Assembly: GCA_902790675.1 (NCBI GenBank)
Contig: CADASU010000002.1
Coordinates: 248,001-312,000 of the forward strand
From: Oscillospiraceae bacterium
GTDB taxonomy: Bacteria > Bacillota > Clostridia > Oscillospirales > Ruminococcaceae
Direction of reading: 5' to 3'
DNA: 64,000 bases
This document shows, in pieces, positions 17,607 to 26,578 of this stretch. Numbering within the stretch: the stretch's first letter is position 1; each line of letters opens with the position of its first letter. The position numbers and the translations under genes were made by a program. The notes under the pieces are model-generated. The model made no database searches. It saw only the letters and a program-made list of their open reading frames with translations, and had not been told where the DNA came from.

Positions 17607-18656
17607 TTAACAACTCAAAAAATTTTTATATTCATCTAAATTTAATGTCAACAAATGAGACTTTCCTATTTCAGACACTGTTACTATAGTTATGTTGTTT
17701 CCTCTTCGCTTTTTGTCACTCAAACTATTATAAAATATATCTTCATATGAAATATCTACTGTAGTTGGCAAATTAAATTTTTTCAGTAATTTTTTTAATT
17801 TTTCAGTTTCATTTTTTCTAGTAATGCCTAATTTTTCTCCTTGCTGCATAATATAAACCATTCCTATTGATACAGCTTGTCCATGAGTTATATTTTTATA
17901 ATTATTATATTTTTCTATTGCATGCCCAACTGTATGGCCAAAATTCAGCTTCATCCTATTACCAAAATCACGCTCATCATTTTCCACAATATTTTTTTTA
18001 TAAATTATACAGTCAAAAATAACTTCCTCTAGAATATCATAGATATTATTCTTGCTTAATTTAGTAAAAAGTGATTCTGAAAAAGAGGCAGCATATTTTA
18101 TAACTTCTCCCATGCCATCACAAAAGGTTTTAGAGCTAAGAGTGCTAAGCAAATCCGGATCACAAATAACCAAAGATGGCTGGTTAAAAGCGCCTACCAA
18201 ATTTTTTCCGCTTTTTATGTTAATTGCAGTTTTGCCTCCAATTGAAGAATCAACTTGAGCAACCAAAGTTGTTGGAATTTGTATAAAAGATATTCCTCTC
18301 AAAAAACTAGCTGCAGCAAAGCCCGCCAAATCTCCAACAACTCCGCCGCCCAACGCAATTATAAAATCATTTCGAGTTATTTGGGATTTACTTAAAAATT
18401 CATAAAGCAAAGACAAATTATCTAAATTTTTTGACTGCTCACCGTCTTTTAAAATAAAAACATTTAATTTAAATCCCTCTCTTAATAATTTATTTTTCAA
18501 CGTCTTGCCATATATTCTATAAACAGTTTCATCAGTAACAATTACTGTATTACGAGAACTAAAAAAATCTGCTATAATTTCACTGCAACTCTTAAATATG
18601 CCTTTTTGCACCATTATTTCATAGGGATTATTTGTTTTCACAAAAATTTTCCGCAT
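17607..18656 (-). CDS. aroB: 3-dehydroquinate synthase AroB
   Basis: Second enzyme of the shikimate pathway, NAD- and metal-dependent. The 349-residue protein shows DGEQSKNLDN, the NAD-binding LGGGVVGDLAGFAAA, the IPTTLVAQVDSSIGGKTA block and the metal ligand region NFGHTVGHAIEKY. I choose ATG 18656, after TAGGTGA. A good promoter ends about 30 bases upstream. First gene of aroB-aroA-aroC. The other shikimate genes are not in the window. Confidence 0.94.
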   Translation of the reverse strand: MRKIFVKTNNPYEIMVQKGIFKSCSEIIADFFSSRNTVIVTDETVYRIYGKTLKNKLLREGFKLNVFILKDGEQSKNLDNLSLLYEFLSKSQITRNDFIIALGGGVVGDLAGFAAASFLRGISFIQIPTTLVAQVDSSIGGKTAINIKSGKNLVGAFNQPSLVICDPDLLSTLSSKTFCDGMGEVIKYAASFSESLFTKLSKNNIYDILEEVIFDCIIYKKNIVENDERDFGNRMKLNFGHTVGHAIEKYNNYKNITHGQAVSIGMVYIMQQGEKLGITRKNETEKLKKLLKKFNLPTTVDISYEDIFYNSLSDKKRRGNNITIVTVSEIGKSHLLTLNLDEYKNFLSC

Positions 18657-18691
18657 ATTATAATCACCTAACCAACACAACAATATCTATT

Positions 18692-18720
18692 ATTTTAATA
18701 TATGTTTGTATGTTCGTCAA
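18692..18720 (-). promoter_or_regulatory. Promoter of the aroBAC operon
   Basis: On the minus strand, TTGACG (18715-18720), 17-base spacer and TAAAAT (18692-18697). The implied start of transcription is close to 18685, giving a short leader before the aroB ATG. Confidence 0.7.
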
Positions 18721-18734
18721 ATAGCGCCATATTC

Positions 18735-19415
18735 TTAATCTACAGTTGTGCTAGATCTGCCTCTGGCAACTACATCATTTTGCAATGCTGTCCAAGTAAC
18801 GCAGCCAACCATGCCATCAGCAGTTAATCCATTACTTTTTTGATATCTCTTAACAGCATTTTGTGTTTTAGCTCCAAAAGTTCCATCTAATCCGCCTGTA
18901 TTATAATTTAAATTATTAAGACCATCTTGTAAAATCAAAACATATGTGCCCACACTACCAACTTTTAAAGCAGGATATCCTCCACTAGAACATGCAGGCG
19001 GCGTCTGTCTTCTGTCAAAATGCACCCACGTTGGAGTAAGTCGCGCTGGTTCCACATACACCCAAAGCCCAGAATTTTTAGCGCTGGTTCGAAGCTTGCT
19101 TCTTTGTGCATTTGTCCAACCCTGAGCAACATCAAAAGCCGTTCCTGCATAATGCTGTGATTGCTTTCCGTGTCCACCTTCCCACGGCCTTTTAAAAGCA
19201 TATCCTACTGGAATCGGTCCTCCCCATATTTCTCTTTGCTTTACAAAAGATTCCATAGCACGTTTTGTTGTCCAAATGGTAGGACTTTTACTAGATCCTC
19301 TAAATTCACTGACTTTTAAATATCCATTTTTTGTATATGGCATATTTTCATTCTCATTTCTATAATATTTTTCCATTTTATTGGTATCATTGTTATAAAC
19401 AAATATTTTTGCCAT
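18735..19415 (-). CDS. Peptidase M15 family protein with C-terminal peptidoglycan-binding domain
   Basis: Probable peptidoglycan-cleaving carboxypeptidase or endopeptidase, 226 residues. The M15-type zinc ligands are visible: H88 and D95 in QHYAGTAFD, and H132 in WVHFD. A PG_binding_1 domain (about 145-212) has LKVGSVGTYVLILQDGLN and LDGTFGAKTQNAVKRYQ. There is no signal peptide, so it must leave the cell another way or act after lysis, as endolysins or spore proteins do. The start is ATG 19415 (GGGGTG); the GTG at 19424 lies within the ribosome site. It is transcribed alone. Confidence 0.8.
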   Translation of the reverse strand: MAKIFVYNNDTNKMEKYYRNENENMPYTKNGYLKVSEFRGSSKSPTIWTTKRAMESFVKQREIWGGPIPVGYAFKRPWEGGHGKQSQHYAGTAFDVAQGWTNAQRSKLRTSAKNSGLWVYVEPARLTPTWVHFDRRQTPPACSSGGYPALKVGSVGTYVLILQDGLNNLNYNTGGLDGTFGAKTQNAVKRYQKSNGLTADGMVGCVTWTALQNDVVARGRSSTTVD

Positions 19416-19626
19416 AATAAACACCCCAAAAACTACTTTATTATATATTTATATTCAAAAAACAATAAAATTGATATTAATAAAAATATAAAATTATTAA
19501 TTTAAAATAAAAACTTAACCATATTTTTGCTTAAATAAATTATAAATATCGATGTTTTTGTTATAGTCTATATATTTTTAAGATTGTAATAAATGTAAAT
19601 TTATGAATAATGTAGAAAATATTTTT

Positions 19627-19660
19627 TTGTCGACAAAATCTATTAAAACTGTGATATAAT
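19627..19660 (+). promoter_or_regulatory. Probable extended -10 promoter of the amino-acid permease gene
   Basis: TGATATAAT (TATAAT at 19655-19660) preceded by the -35-like TCGACA at 19630-19635 with a long spacer (19). The rest of 19416-19626 is AT-rich with no recognisable element. Confidence 0.5.
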
Positions 19661-19694
19661 TAAATGTATATTAAATTTTTAAGGGGTGTTACCA

Positions 19695-21068
19695 TTGAAT
19701 AAAGAAAATCTCAATCGAAATCTAAAGTCAAGACATGTTCAGATGATTGCAATAGGCGGATCAATTGGGGTCGGATTGTTTTTGTACTCATCTAAGACAA
19801 TTCAGTTGGCAGGTCCTGCTGTCTTGTTGACATATGTCTTGGTAGGATTGATAACATATGTAATTATGAGATCACTTGGTGAAATGGCGGTTAAATACCC
19901 CATATCAGGTTCTTTTAGTGCATACGCAAACGAATTTTTAAGCCCAGGAATGGGATATATAACTGGCTGGAGTTATTGGTTTTTATGGGCATTTGCAGTT
20001 ATGGCAGAAATATCAGCTGCAGGAAAATATATGCAATATTGGTTTCCAAACACGCCAAGTTGGATTTGGGCACTATCTTCTTTGGTTTTATTAACAATCA
20101 TTAACTTAACCAACGTTAAAATATTTGGTGAAGTTGAATTTTGGTTTGCGTTAATAAAAGTAATAACAATTATCGCTCTTATTATTGTTGGACTAGCAAT
20201 AATAGCTATAAACTTTTTTAATAGTAATTTCCAAGAAATTGGCTTTTCAAATTTATGGTCTCATGGAGGTTTTGCTCCAAAAGGCATGGAAGCTGTTATA
20301 TTTGCAATAGGCCCTATTGCAGCATCTTTTATTGGAGTAGAATCTATAGGTCTAACTGCTGGTGAAGCAAAAAATCCAGAAAAAACCCTGCCATCCGCAA
20401 TAAACAAAGTTATTGTAAGAGTGTGTATATTCTATATAGGATCTCTTTTAGTTATAATGTCTCTATTTCCGTGGGATCAAATGGATCCAGAAAGAAGTCC
20501 CTTCGTGTTAACTTTCGATAAAATAGGCTTACAGTCTGCGGCGGGCATCATAAACTTTGTTGTTCTAACAGCGGCTTTGTCAGCATGTAATAGTGGTATA
20601 TTTAGTTCTAGCAGAATGCTCCACACATTAGCTTCTCAAGACTGTGCGCCAAGAGCTCTGCAAAAGCTAAACAAAAAAAGTATTCCAGTTTTTGCAGTTT
20701 TAGTTTCAACTTTCTTTATGCTAATGGGAGTAGTTCTACTATTTTTCTTCCCTAACGATGCATTCAATATCGTTTTAAGTGCTGCTGCAATTGCAGGTAT
20801 ATTCATTTGGGGAGTTATACTTATCACACAAATCAGATTTAGAAAAACTTTAAATAGCGAAGAAATAAATAAATTGAAATATAAATCTGTATTTTTTCCA
20901 TATGCCAATTATATAGGCTTAGCTCTATTGGCTTTAATTGTTGTTATGTGTGCATTAAACGATTCATTTAGAGCAGGTGTTATTCTCTTCCCAATTTGGG
21001 TGGTAATTTTAATGATTACGTATAAAATCCAAAAAAGCATAAAAGACAAAATACATCATGAAAATTAA
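19695..21068 (+). CDS. Amino acid permease (APC superfamily, AAT family)
   Basis: Proton-coupled amino acid uptake protein, 457 residues with about 12 membrane helices. The first-helix motif IAIGGSIGVGLFLYSS and the loop GEMAVKYPISGSFSAYA are typical of the AAT family (LysP, GabP, ProY type); the later SACNSGIFSSSRMLHTLA is also conserved. The substrate cannot be assigned. The start is taken as TTG 19695, six bases after AAGGGGTG; the GTG at 19686 overlaps that site. It is a single gene with its own promoter and terminator. Confidence 0.88.
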   Translation: MNKENLNRNLKSRHVQMIAIGGSIGVGLFLYSSKTIQLAGPAVLLTYVLVGLITYVIMRSLGEMAVKYPISGSFSAYANEFLSPGMGYITGWSYWFLWAFAVMAEISAAGKYMQYWFPNTPSWIWALSSLVLLTIINLTNVKIFGEVEFWFALIKVITIIALIIVGLAIIAINFFNSNFQEIGFSNLWSHGGFAPKGMEAVIFAIGPIAASFIGVESIGLTAGEAKNPEKTLPSAINKVIVRVCIFYIGSLLVIMSLFPWDQMDPERSPFVLTFDKIGLQSAAGIINFVVLTAALSACNSGIFSSSRMLHTLASQDCAPRALQKLNKKSIPVFAVLVSTFFMLMGVVLLFFFPNDAFNIVLSAAAIAGIFIWGVILITQIRFRKTLNSEEINKLKYKSVFFPYANYIGLALLALIVVMCALNDSFRAGVILFPIWVVILMITYKIQKSIKDKIHHEN

Positions 21069-21076
21069 TAAATAAT

Positions 21077-21119
21077 AAAAACCTTCTTGGAAATTTAATT
21101 CTAAGAAGGTTTTTTGTTT
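21077..21119. terminator. Bidirectional terminator between the permease gene and glmU
   Basis: An 11-bp stem (AAAACCTTCTT with AAGAAGGTTTT) with a 15-base loop and a T run, between convergent genes. Confidence 0.88.
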
Positions 21120-21132
21120 TGTTAATTAAAAA

Positions 21133-22524
21133 CTACTCTTTAACTTTTAACTTTCGGCCTGCTAACTTTTTCTTTGAAAAACCATCGACATTACACTGCT
21201 TCCCTCTTTCAATTCCTAGCGCATAGCTTGGAACATTTTTTGTTATTGTCGATCCCGCACCCGTATAAGCATCTTTTCCTATAACAACCGGTGCAACAAG
21301 ATTAGTATTACAGCCAATAAACGCTCCATCTTCTATTTTGCATCTGTGTTTATTAACTCCATCATAGTTTATTGTCACAACTCCACACCCAAAGTTTACA
21401 TTTTTGCCAACATCACTATCTCCAACATATGTAAGGTGTGAAATAGCTGTTCCTGCGCCTATTTCCGAATTCTTAACTTCTACAAAGTCGCCTATCTTAA
21501 CGCTATGACAAATTGTACTATTAGGCCTTATATGACAAAACGGCCCTATTTTTACATTATTATCGATTTGACTTTGATATACTTGTGTGGAATTGATTAT
21601 AGAACCCTTTCCAACAATACTATCTTCAATTAATGAATTGGGGCCTATTACACAGTCTTCACCTATAACAGTATTTCCTTTTAATATAGTCCCTGGCAAA
21701 ATTTTTGTTCTCTTTCCTATTTTTACGTCAGGTGAAATAATTACTCCATCTAAACATAAAAATTCTACTCCATCTTTCATAAATTTTTCAATCAAGATTT
21801 TTCTGTAAACATCATTTAATTTAAATAAATTTAGCCTATCATTAGCGCCCATAGCAATCAATGAGTTTTGAGATAAATATACACTCGCAGTCTTTTTATT
21901 GTTAATAAATAATTTTACAGCATCTGTTAAATAATATTCATTTTGGTTGTTAAGCGGCTTTATATCGTCCAAAATCTCAAGTAAATCTTTTACACAAAAC
22001 CAATATGCTCCCGAATTAATTTCGCAAATATTTTTTTCTTCATCCTGAGCATCTTTCTCTTCAACTATGGCCACTATTCTACCATTTTTTCGAATTATTC
22101 TTCCATATCCGTATGGGTTTTCAATATTAGCAGTTATAACGGTTACAGCAGCTTTTTCCTTATTATGCACATCTAATGCGGCCATAATTGTTTTTTCACA
22201 CAAAAATGGAGAATCTCCACAACATACAAAAACGTTACCATCAATATGTTGCTCTAAAAAAGATTTAGCACACTTAACAGCATGCGCTGTTCCCCTACGC
22301 TCGTTTTGCAAAACTATCTGCGCGCTATCTCCCACGAAGTCAATAACTTTTTCCGCCTGAAATCCCGCAACAACACATCTGTCATTTATATTAGAATGTT
22401 CACACGCATCTATAACCCAACCAAGCATAGGCTTAAATAAGACTTCACAAAGAACTTTTGGCATATTAGAATCCATTCGCTTGCCTTCTCCGGCAGCCAA
22501 AATAATCGCACAATTTTTGTTCAT
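21133..22524 (-). CDS. glmU: Bifunctional GlcN-1-P acetyltransferase / GlcNAc-1-P uridyltransferase GlmU
   Basis: Makes UDP-N-acetylglucosamine, using the GlmM product. The 463-residue protein has an N-terminal nucleotidyltransferase domain (LAAGEGKRMDSNMPKVL at 10-26, then QNERRGTAHAV and the metal Asp in CCGDSPFL). A left-handed beta-helix acetyltransferase domain follows, with hexapeptide repeats, KNSEIGAGTAISHLTYVGD and NYDGVNKHRCKI. GGAGG lies before the ATG. It is downstream of tRNA-Leu and its terminator on the same strand. Confidence 0.96.
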   Translation of the reverse strand: MNKNCAIILAAGEGKRMDSNMPKVLCEVLFKPMLGWVIDACEHSNINDRCVVAGFQAEKVIDFVGDSAQIVLQNERRGTAHAVKCAKSFLEQHIDGNVFVCCGDSPFLCEKTIMAALDVHNKEKAAVTVITANIENPYGYGRIIRKNGRIVAIVEEKDAQDEEKNICEINSGAYWFCVKDLLEILDDIKPLNNQNEYYLTDAVKLFINNKKTASVYLSQNSLIAMGANDRLNLFKLNDVYRKILIEKFMKDGVEFLCLDGVIISPDVKIGKRTKILPGTILKGNTVIGEDCVIGPNSLIEDSIVGKGSIINSTQVYQSQIDNNVKIGPFCHIRPNSTICHSVKIGDFVEVKNSEIGAGTAISHLTYVGDSDVGKNVNFGCGVVTINYDGVNKHRCKIEDGAFIGCNTNLVAPVVIGKDAYTGAGSTITKNVPSYALGIERGKQCNVDGFSKKKLAGRKLKVKE

Positions 22525-22601
22525 AAGAACCTCCTACAAATTTATATATAACATTAATATTCAAAAATAAAATAATTATATTATATAAACTTCAAATACT
22601 T

Positions 22602-22643
22602 AAAAAAGGACAAACCAAGCAAATAACCTGATTTGTCCTTTTC
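22602..22643 (-). terminator. Terminator of tRNA-Leu
   Basis: On the minus strand, AAAAGGACAAA pairs with TTTGTCCTTTT and is followed by more Ts, immediately after the tRNA. Confidence 0.85.
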
Positions 22644-22654
22644 AAATTTAATAA

Positions 22655-22744
22655 TGGTGCCGCTGGCCGGACTTGAACCGGCACGGTATTTAAACTACCG
22701 AGGGATTTTAAGTCCCTTGTGTCTGCCTATTCCACCACAGCGGC
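22655..22744 (-). tRNA. tRNA-Leu (anticodon TAA)
   Basis: A 90-base class II tRNA with acceptor GCCGCTG/CAGCGGC, anticodon loop CTTAAAA on an AGGGA/TCCCT stem, a long variable arm (CGGTAGTTTAAATACCG), T loop GGTTCAAGTCC, and an encoded CCA. Confidence 0.96.
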
Positions 22745-22890
22745 TCGAACAGCTGAAAATCAACCACAAGTAGTATTGTACATCAATTTTCTAAAACTGT
22801 CAACTAATATTTTAAAATTTTTCAAATTAAGTCAACAAATCAATCAAATTATCCAAAAATACACGTTATATTACATACAAAATCAAAAAA

Positions 22891-24999
22891 TTAACTATTC
22901 ATTTCCTTCAACTTACTTATTGCATCTTTCCTTGAAAGATTTATTCTGCCCTGAGAATCTATATCAGTAATTATAACCAATATTTGATCTCCTTCACTAA
23001 CAACGTCCGACACTTTATTTACTTTATTAAAATCAAGTTTAGATATATGCACCAGTCCTTCTTTTCCAGGCGCTATTTCAACAAATGCTCCAAAATTCAT
23101 AATTCTAGTAACTTTGCCACGATAAATAGCTCCAACTTCAGGGTCAACAATTATAGATTCAATCACGCTCTTAGCAGCCTTCACGCTATCTCTGTCAACT
23201 CCTAAAATATATGCCTTTCCGTCATCTTTTATATCAATCTTAACATCATAATCTAAAGTTATTTTTTGAACAACTTTACCATTAGGGCCTATAACATCTT
23301 TTATTTTGTCGACTGGAATAAGTATTGTCTCCATTTTAGGAGCATATTTACTAACTTCTTCACGAGGCCTGTCTATAACAGGTTCCATAACATTTTCTAT
23401 AATATGAATTCTAGCTTTTTTGGTTTTCATAAGCGCTTCTTCTATTATTTCCATGCTAAGACCATCAACTTTGATATCCACTTGAATAGCAGTAACGCCT
23501 TTTTTTGTTCCGCCAACTTTAAAATCCATATCTCCAAAAAAGTCTTCAAGTCCTTGAATATCTACCATAGTCATAAATCCACCATCATCGTCTATGATAA
23601 GTCCGCAAGAAATTCCAGCAACCGGAGCCTTAATAGGAACACCAGCATCCATTAAAGCCAACGTAGACCCACAAATAGATGCCTGAGATGTTGAACCATT
23701 AGAAGACAATATCTCAGAAACAACTCTAATTGTATATGGAAATTCATCTTCACTAGGCAAAACAGGAAGCAAAGCACGCTCAGCCAAAGCTCCATGCCCT
23801 ATTTCACGCCTACCAGGACCTCTACTAGCTCTGGTCTCTCCAACAGAATATGATGGAAAATTGTATTGATGCATATATCTTTTAGACTTTAGCTCATTAA
23901 TTCCGTCAAGTCGTTGTTCCTCAAACAAAGCCCCAAGAGTTGCTATAGACATAGCTTGCGTTTGCCCTCTAGTAAATAAGCCAGATCCATGAACACGTGG
24001 CACCAAACCAACTTCACATGAAAGCGGCCTCATTTCATTCATGCTCCTGCCGTCAACCCTTTTTTGCTCTTTCAAAAGCCAACTTCTAACGATTTCTTTT
24101 TGTAATTTATAAATGCACTCATCTATTAAATTAGCGTTGTCCTCTTCTATCTGATCATCATACTTGTCGTGCATTTTTTGAGCAATTAAGTTTATTTTTT
24201 CATCTCGTTCATTCTTATCAGTAGTATATAAAGCCAACTTAATTTCTTCAGAGCAGTCATTTTTTATAGATTCAAAAAGTTCACCTGGCACCTCTTTAGA
24301 TTCATACAAAATTTTTTCTTTGCCACACTCAGAAACTATTTCATTAACAAACTCAACCATCTTTTTAATTTCAGTATGTGCCTCAGAAATACACCTCAAT
24401 ATAACATCTTCAGAAACTTCGTTAGCACCCGCTTCAATCATAACAATTTTGTCATAACTAGCTGCAACAGTAAGATCTATATCTGAATTCTCACGGTCCT
24501 CTTGACAAGGATTCAGAATAATTTTACCATCAACCAGTCCAACCGATACACTAATAATAGGCCCTTTCCAAGGTATATCCGATATAGACAAAGCAACAGC
24601 TGTTCCAAGCATAGCACAAATTTCAGGACTATTATCTATATCTGTAGATAAAACAGTTGAAACAACCGAAACATCATTTCTCATATCTTTTGGGAAAAAT
24701 GGACGAATAGGTCTATCGATAGCACGAGCAACCAACACAGCATGATCCGACGGTTTTCCTTCTCTTTTTAAAAACGATCCCGGAATTTTTCCAACAGCAT
24801 ATAATTTTTCTTCATATTCAACAGACAGTGGAAAAAAGTCCACCCCTTCCCGCGGTTTTTTAGCCATTGTGGCATGAGACATAACAACTGTTTCTCCATA
24901 GCGAACCCAGCAAGCACCATTAGCCATACAGCTAGTCTTTCCAACTTCAACCACAACTTTTCTTCCTGCAAAATCTGTAGAATATTTTTTATAATTCAT
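22891..24999 (-). CDS. pnp: Polyribonucleotide nucleotidyltransferase (PNPase)
   Basis: 3'-5' phosphorolytic RNase of mRNA turnover. The 702-residue protein has two RNase PH domains, the catalytic-domain signature FPSYSVGETRASRGPGRREIGHG region near 390-410, a KH domain (VDKIKDVIGPNGKVVQKI) and a C-terminal S1 domain (YRGKVTRIMNFGAFVEIAPG). The ATG at 24999 is eight bases after GGAGAA; the longer open frame starts inside the promoter at 25057-25085. In most Firmicutes pnp follows rpsO, but rpsO is 26 kb away here. Confidence 0.96.
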   Translation of the reverse strand: MNYKKYSTDFAGRKVVVEVGKTSCMANGACWVRYGETVVMSHATMAKKPREGVDFFPLSVEYEEKLYAVGKIPGSFLKREGKPSDHAVLVARAIDRPIRPFFPKDMRNDVSVVSTVLSTDIDNSPEICAMLGTAVALSISDIPWKGPIISVSVGLVDGKIILNPCQEDRENSDIDLTVAASYDKIVMIEAGANEVSEDVILRCISEAHTEIKKMVEFVNEIVSECGKEKILYESKEVPGELFESIKNDCSEEIKLALYTTDKNERDEKINLIAQKMHDKYDDQIEEDNANLIDECIYKLQKEIVRSWLLKEQKRVDGRSMNEMRPLSCEVGLVPRVHGSGLFTRGQTQAMSIATLGALFEEQRLDGINELKSKRYMHQYNFPSYSVGETRASRGPGRREIGHGALAERALLPVLPSEDEFPYTIRVVSEILSSNGSTSQASICGSTLALMDAGVPIKAPVAGISCGLIIDDDGGFMTMVDIQGLEDFFGDMDFKVGGTKKGVTAIQVDIKVDGLSMEIIEEALMKTKKARIHIIENVMEPVIDRPREEVSKYAPKMETILIPVDKIKDVIGPNGKVVQKITLDYDVKIDIKDDGKAYILGVDRDSVKAAKSVIESIIVDPEVGAIYRGKVTRIMNFGAFVEIAPGKEGLVHISKLDFNKVNKVSDVVSEGDQILVIITDIDSQGRINLSRKDAISKLKEMNS

Positions 25000-25056
25000 A
25001 CGATGCTTCTCCATTTCCACGTCATTTAATAATTTGTTAAAAATCAAACTAAATGT

Positions 25057-25085
25057 ATTATACAACTTTAGTACCATATTTTCAA
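25057..25085 (-). promoter_or_regulatory. Promoter of pnp
   Basis: On the minus strand TTGAAA (25080-25085), 17-base spacer, TATAAT (25057-25062). The expected transcript begins near 25050, so the leader is about 50 bases. Confidence 0.78.
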
Positions 25086-25430
25086 GCTTTTTATAAAACA
25101 GAAAAATTCAAATCAAAAACACAATATCTCAGTTAAAAACAAAATATAATATTATAAACTTAAAAATGCAAAGTAAAAATCATAATAAACAGCAATATTC
25201 ATATCATAAAAATTGTTAATTAGTGTGATTATTTCAAGCTAAATTTCATATAGATATACAATTAGAAATTGAAACACATTTTTTCATATTCGGCATTTTT
25301 TAAATCTTTTAAAAATTATGCTAATAATTATAAAATAACTATGTTGTTTTTTTATACTGTAAATGATATAATAGATGTCTAAGTGTCAATAAAAAAGCAA
25401 GAATAATATATCATTGGGAGTTGTTTAAAC
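25086..25430. other. Intergenic, AT-rich, between the divergent pnp and mazG-like genes
   Basis: Apart from the two promoters at its ends, no open frame with a ribosome site, hairpin with a T run or known RNA element was recognised here. Confidence 0.5.
25344..25372 (+). promoter_or_regulatory. Promoter of the mazG-like/cysE pair
   Basis: TTGTTT (25344-25349), 17-base spacer, TATAAT (25367-25372) with an extended TG (TGATATAAT). Confidence 0.75.
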
Positions 25431-25796
25431 TTGGAAAGTCAAAAAGAATTATTTGAAAATTTAACATTAAATTCTACATTGTCAGATGTACAATCTTATA
25501 TAAAAAAGGTGTTGAATCTAAGAGGATTATCTAATCAAACAGTTAAAGATAAGCTTTTGTTGCTTGCCGAAGAAGTTGGAGAACTAACAAAGGCTGTTCG
25601 CAAAAATTCGTCGGGAGCTTCTGTTGATCTTAATAGAATAAATAATTATGATAGCATTGAAAGTGAAATTGCAGATGTTTTGATTGTTCTTTTTTCTGTA
25701 GCTAATATTTTAAATATTGATATTTTTGAAAGCTTGAAAGAAAAAGAAAAAATAAATATAAATCGTAAATGGAAGATAAATAATAAAAATAAATAG
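25431..25796 (+). CDS. MazG-like nucleotide pyrophosphohydrolase
   Basis: Small all-alpha NTP pyrophosphohydrolase, 121 residues, probably hydrolysing non-canonical or excess nucleoside triphosphates. The metal-binding pattern is present: LAEEVGELTKAV (about 46-57) and IESEIADVLIVLFSVAN (about 82-98), followed by the conserved KEKININRKW. It begins at TTG 25431, with GGGAG upstream at a rather long spacing. It has a good promoter and precedes cysE by about 40 bases, so both are probably on one mRNA. The exact substrate is unknown. Confidence 0.8.
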   Translation: MESQKELFENLTLNSTLSDVQSYIKKVLNLRGLSNQTVKDKLLLLAEEVGELTKAVRKNSSGASVDLNRINNYDSIESEIADVLIVLFSVANILNIDIFESLKEKEKININRKWKINNKNK

Positions 25797-25835
25797 TCAT
25801 TCCATTTAACAATTCTATGGGGGGTGTTTTAAATT

Positions 25836-26486
25836 ATTCTAAAGCGTCTTAAATATAATATTAAAATTATAAAAGAAAAAGATCCAGCAGCAAAGAGTAG
25901 CTTACAAATTTTACTGCTTTATTCTGGCCTCCATGCCGTGATGCTCCATAGACCCGCACATTGGCTATATAATCATAAACTATATTTTTTAGCTCGTTTA
26001 TTATCACAAATATCCCGATTTTTTACTAATGTAGAAATTCATCCGGGAGCTAAAATTGGGTGGGGGCTTTTTATAGATCATGGAAGTGGTGTGGTTATTG
26101 GTGAAACAACCACTATTGGCAACGATTGCACAATATATCAAGGCGTAACTTTGGGCGGAACAGGCAAAGAAACTGGCAAAAGACATCCCACTCTGTGCGA
26201 CAACGTAATAATTGGCTGTGGTGCAAAAGTTTTAGGGCCATTTAAAGTTGGTTCAAATTCAAAAATCGCGTCAGGAGCTGTTGTTTTAGAGGAAGTTCCA
26301 GAAAATTCTACTGCTGTTGGTGTTCCAGCAAAAATAGTAAGAATTAATGGAAAAAAAATATATAATTCTAATAAAAATTTAGATCATATCCATATACCAA
26401 ATCCAATTCAAAATCAAATACAAGAGCTGTCTGATAGAATAAACGAATTAGAGAGCAAGCTTAACAACAAAGATTTTTCTAAATAA
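25836..26486 (+). CDS. cysE: Serine O-acetyltransferase CysE, apparently starting at ATT
   Basis: Acetylates serine with acetyl-CoA to give O-acetylserine, the substrate of CysK, also encoded in this window. Homology in frame continues upstream of the first ATG (25938) to LKRLKYNIKIIKEKDPAAKSS, the normal family N-terminus. A TAA closes the frame at 25830-25832, so the start must be an ATT at 25836 (or 25833). GGGGGGTG lies about 10 bases upstream of 25836. The full form is 216 residues. The left-handed beta-helix has IDHGSGVVIGETTTIG, TLGGTGKETGKRHP and the C-terminal GVPAKIVR. Confidence 0.85.
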   Translation: MLKRLKYNIKIIKEKDPAAKSSLQILLLYSGLHAVMLHRPAHWLYNHKLYFLARLLSQISRFFTNVEIHPGAKIGWGLFIDHGSGVVIGETTTIGNDCTIYQGVTLGGTGKETGKRHPTLCDNVIIGCGAKVLGPFKVGSNSKIASGAVVLEEVPENSTAVGVPAKIVRINGKKIYNSNKNLDHIHIPNPIQNQIQELSDRINELESKLNNKDFSK

Positions 26487-26530
26487 AATGTGATTTAAAT
26501 TAAGAAGGGATTTTTCATATTTTTTCCAAA

Positions 26531-26578
26531 AAAAAGACTCCTAGTTCGTAAAAACTAAGAGTTTTTTTATTTTTTTGC
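26531..26578 (+). terminator. Terminator of cysE
   Basis: ACTCCTAGTT (26537-26546) pairs with AACTAAGAGT (26553-26562) with one weak pair, then seven Ts. A-rich sequence on the left could let it work on both strands. Confidence 0.82.

Noticed and set aside
23266-23655. Plus-strand open frame of 129 codons opposite pnp
   Set aside because: It is antisense to the conserved catalytic and KH region of pnp, is Phe/Asn-rich as antisense frames in AT-rich genes usually are, and has no ribosome site.
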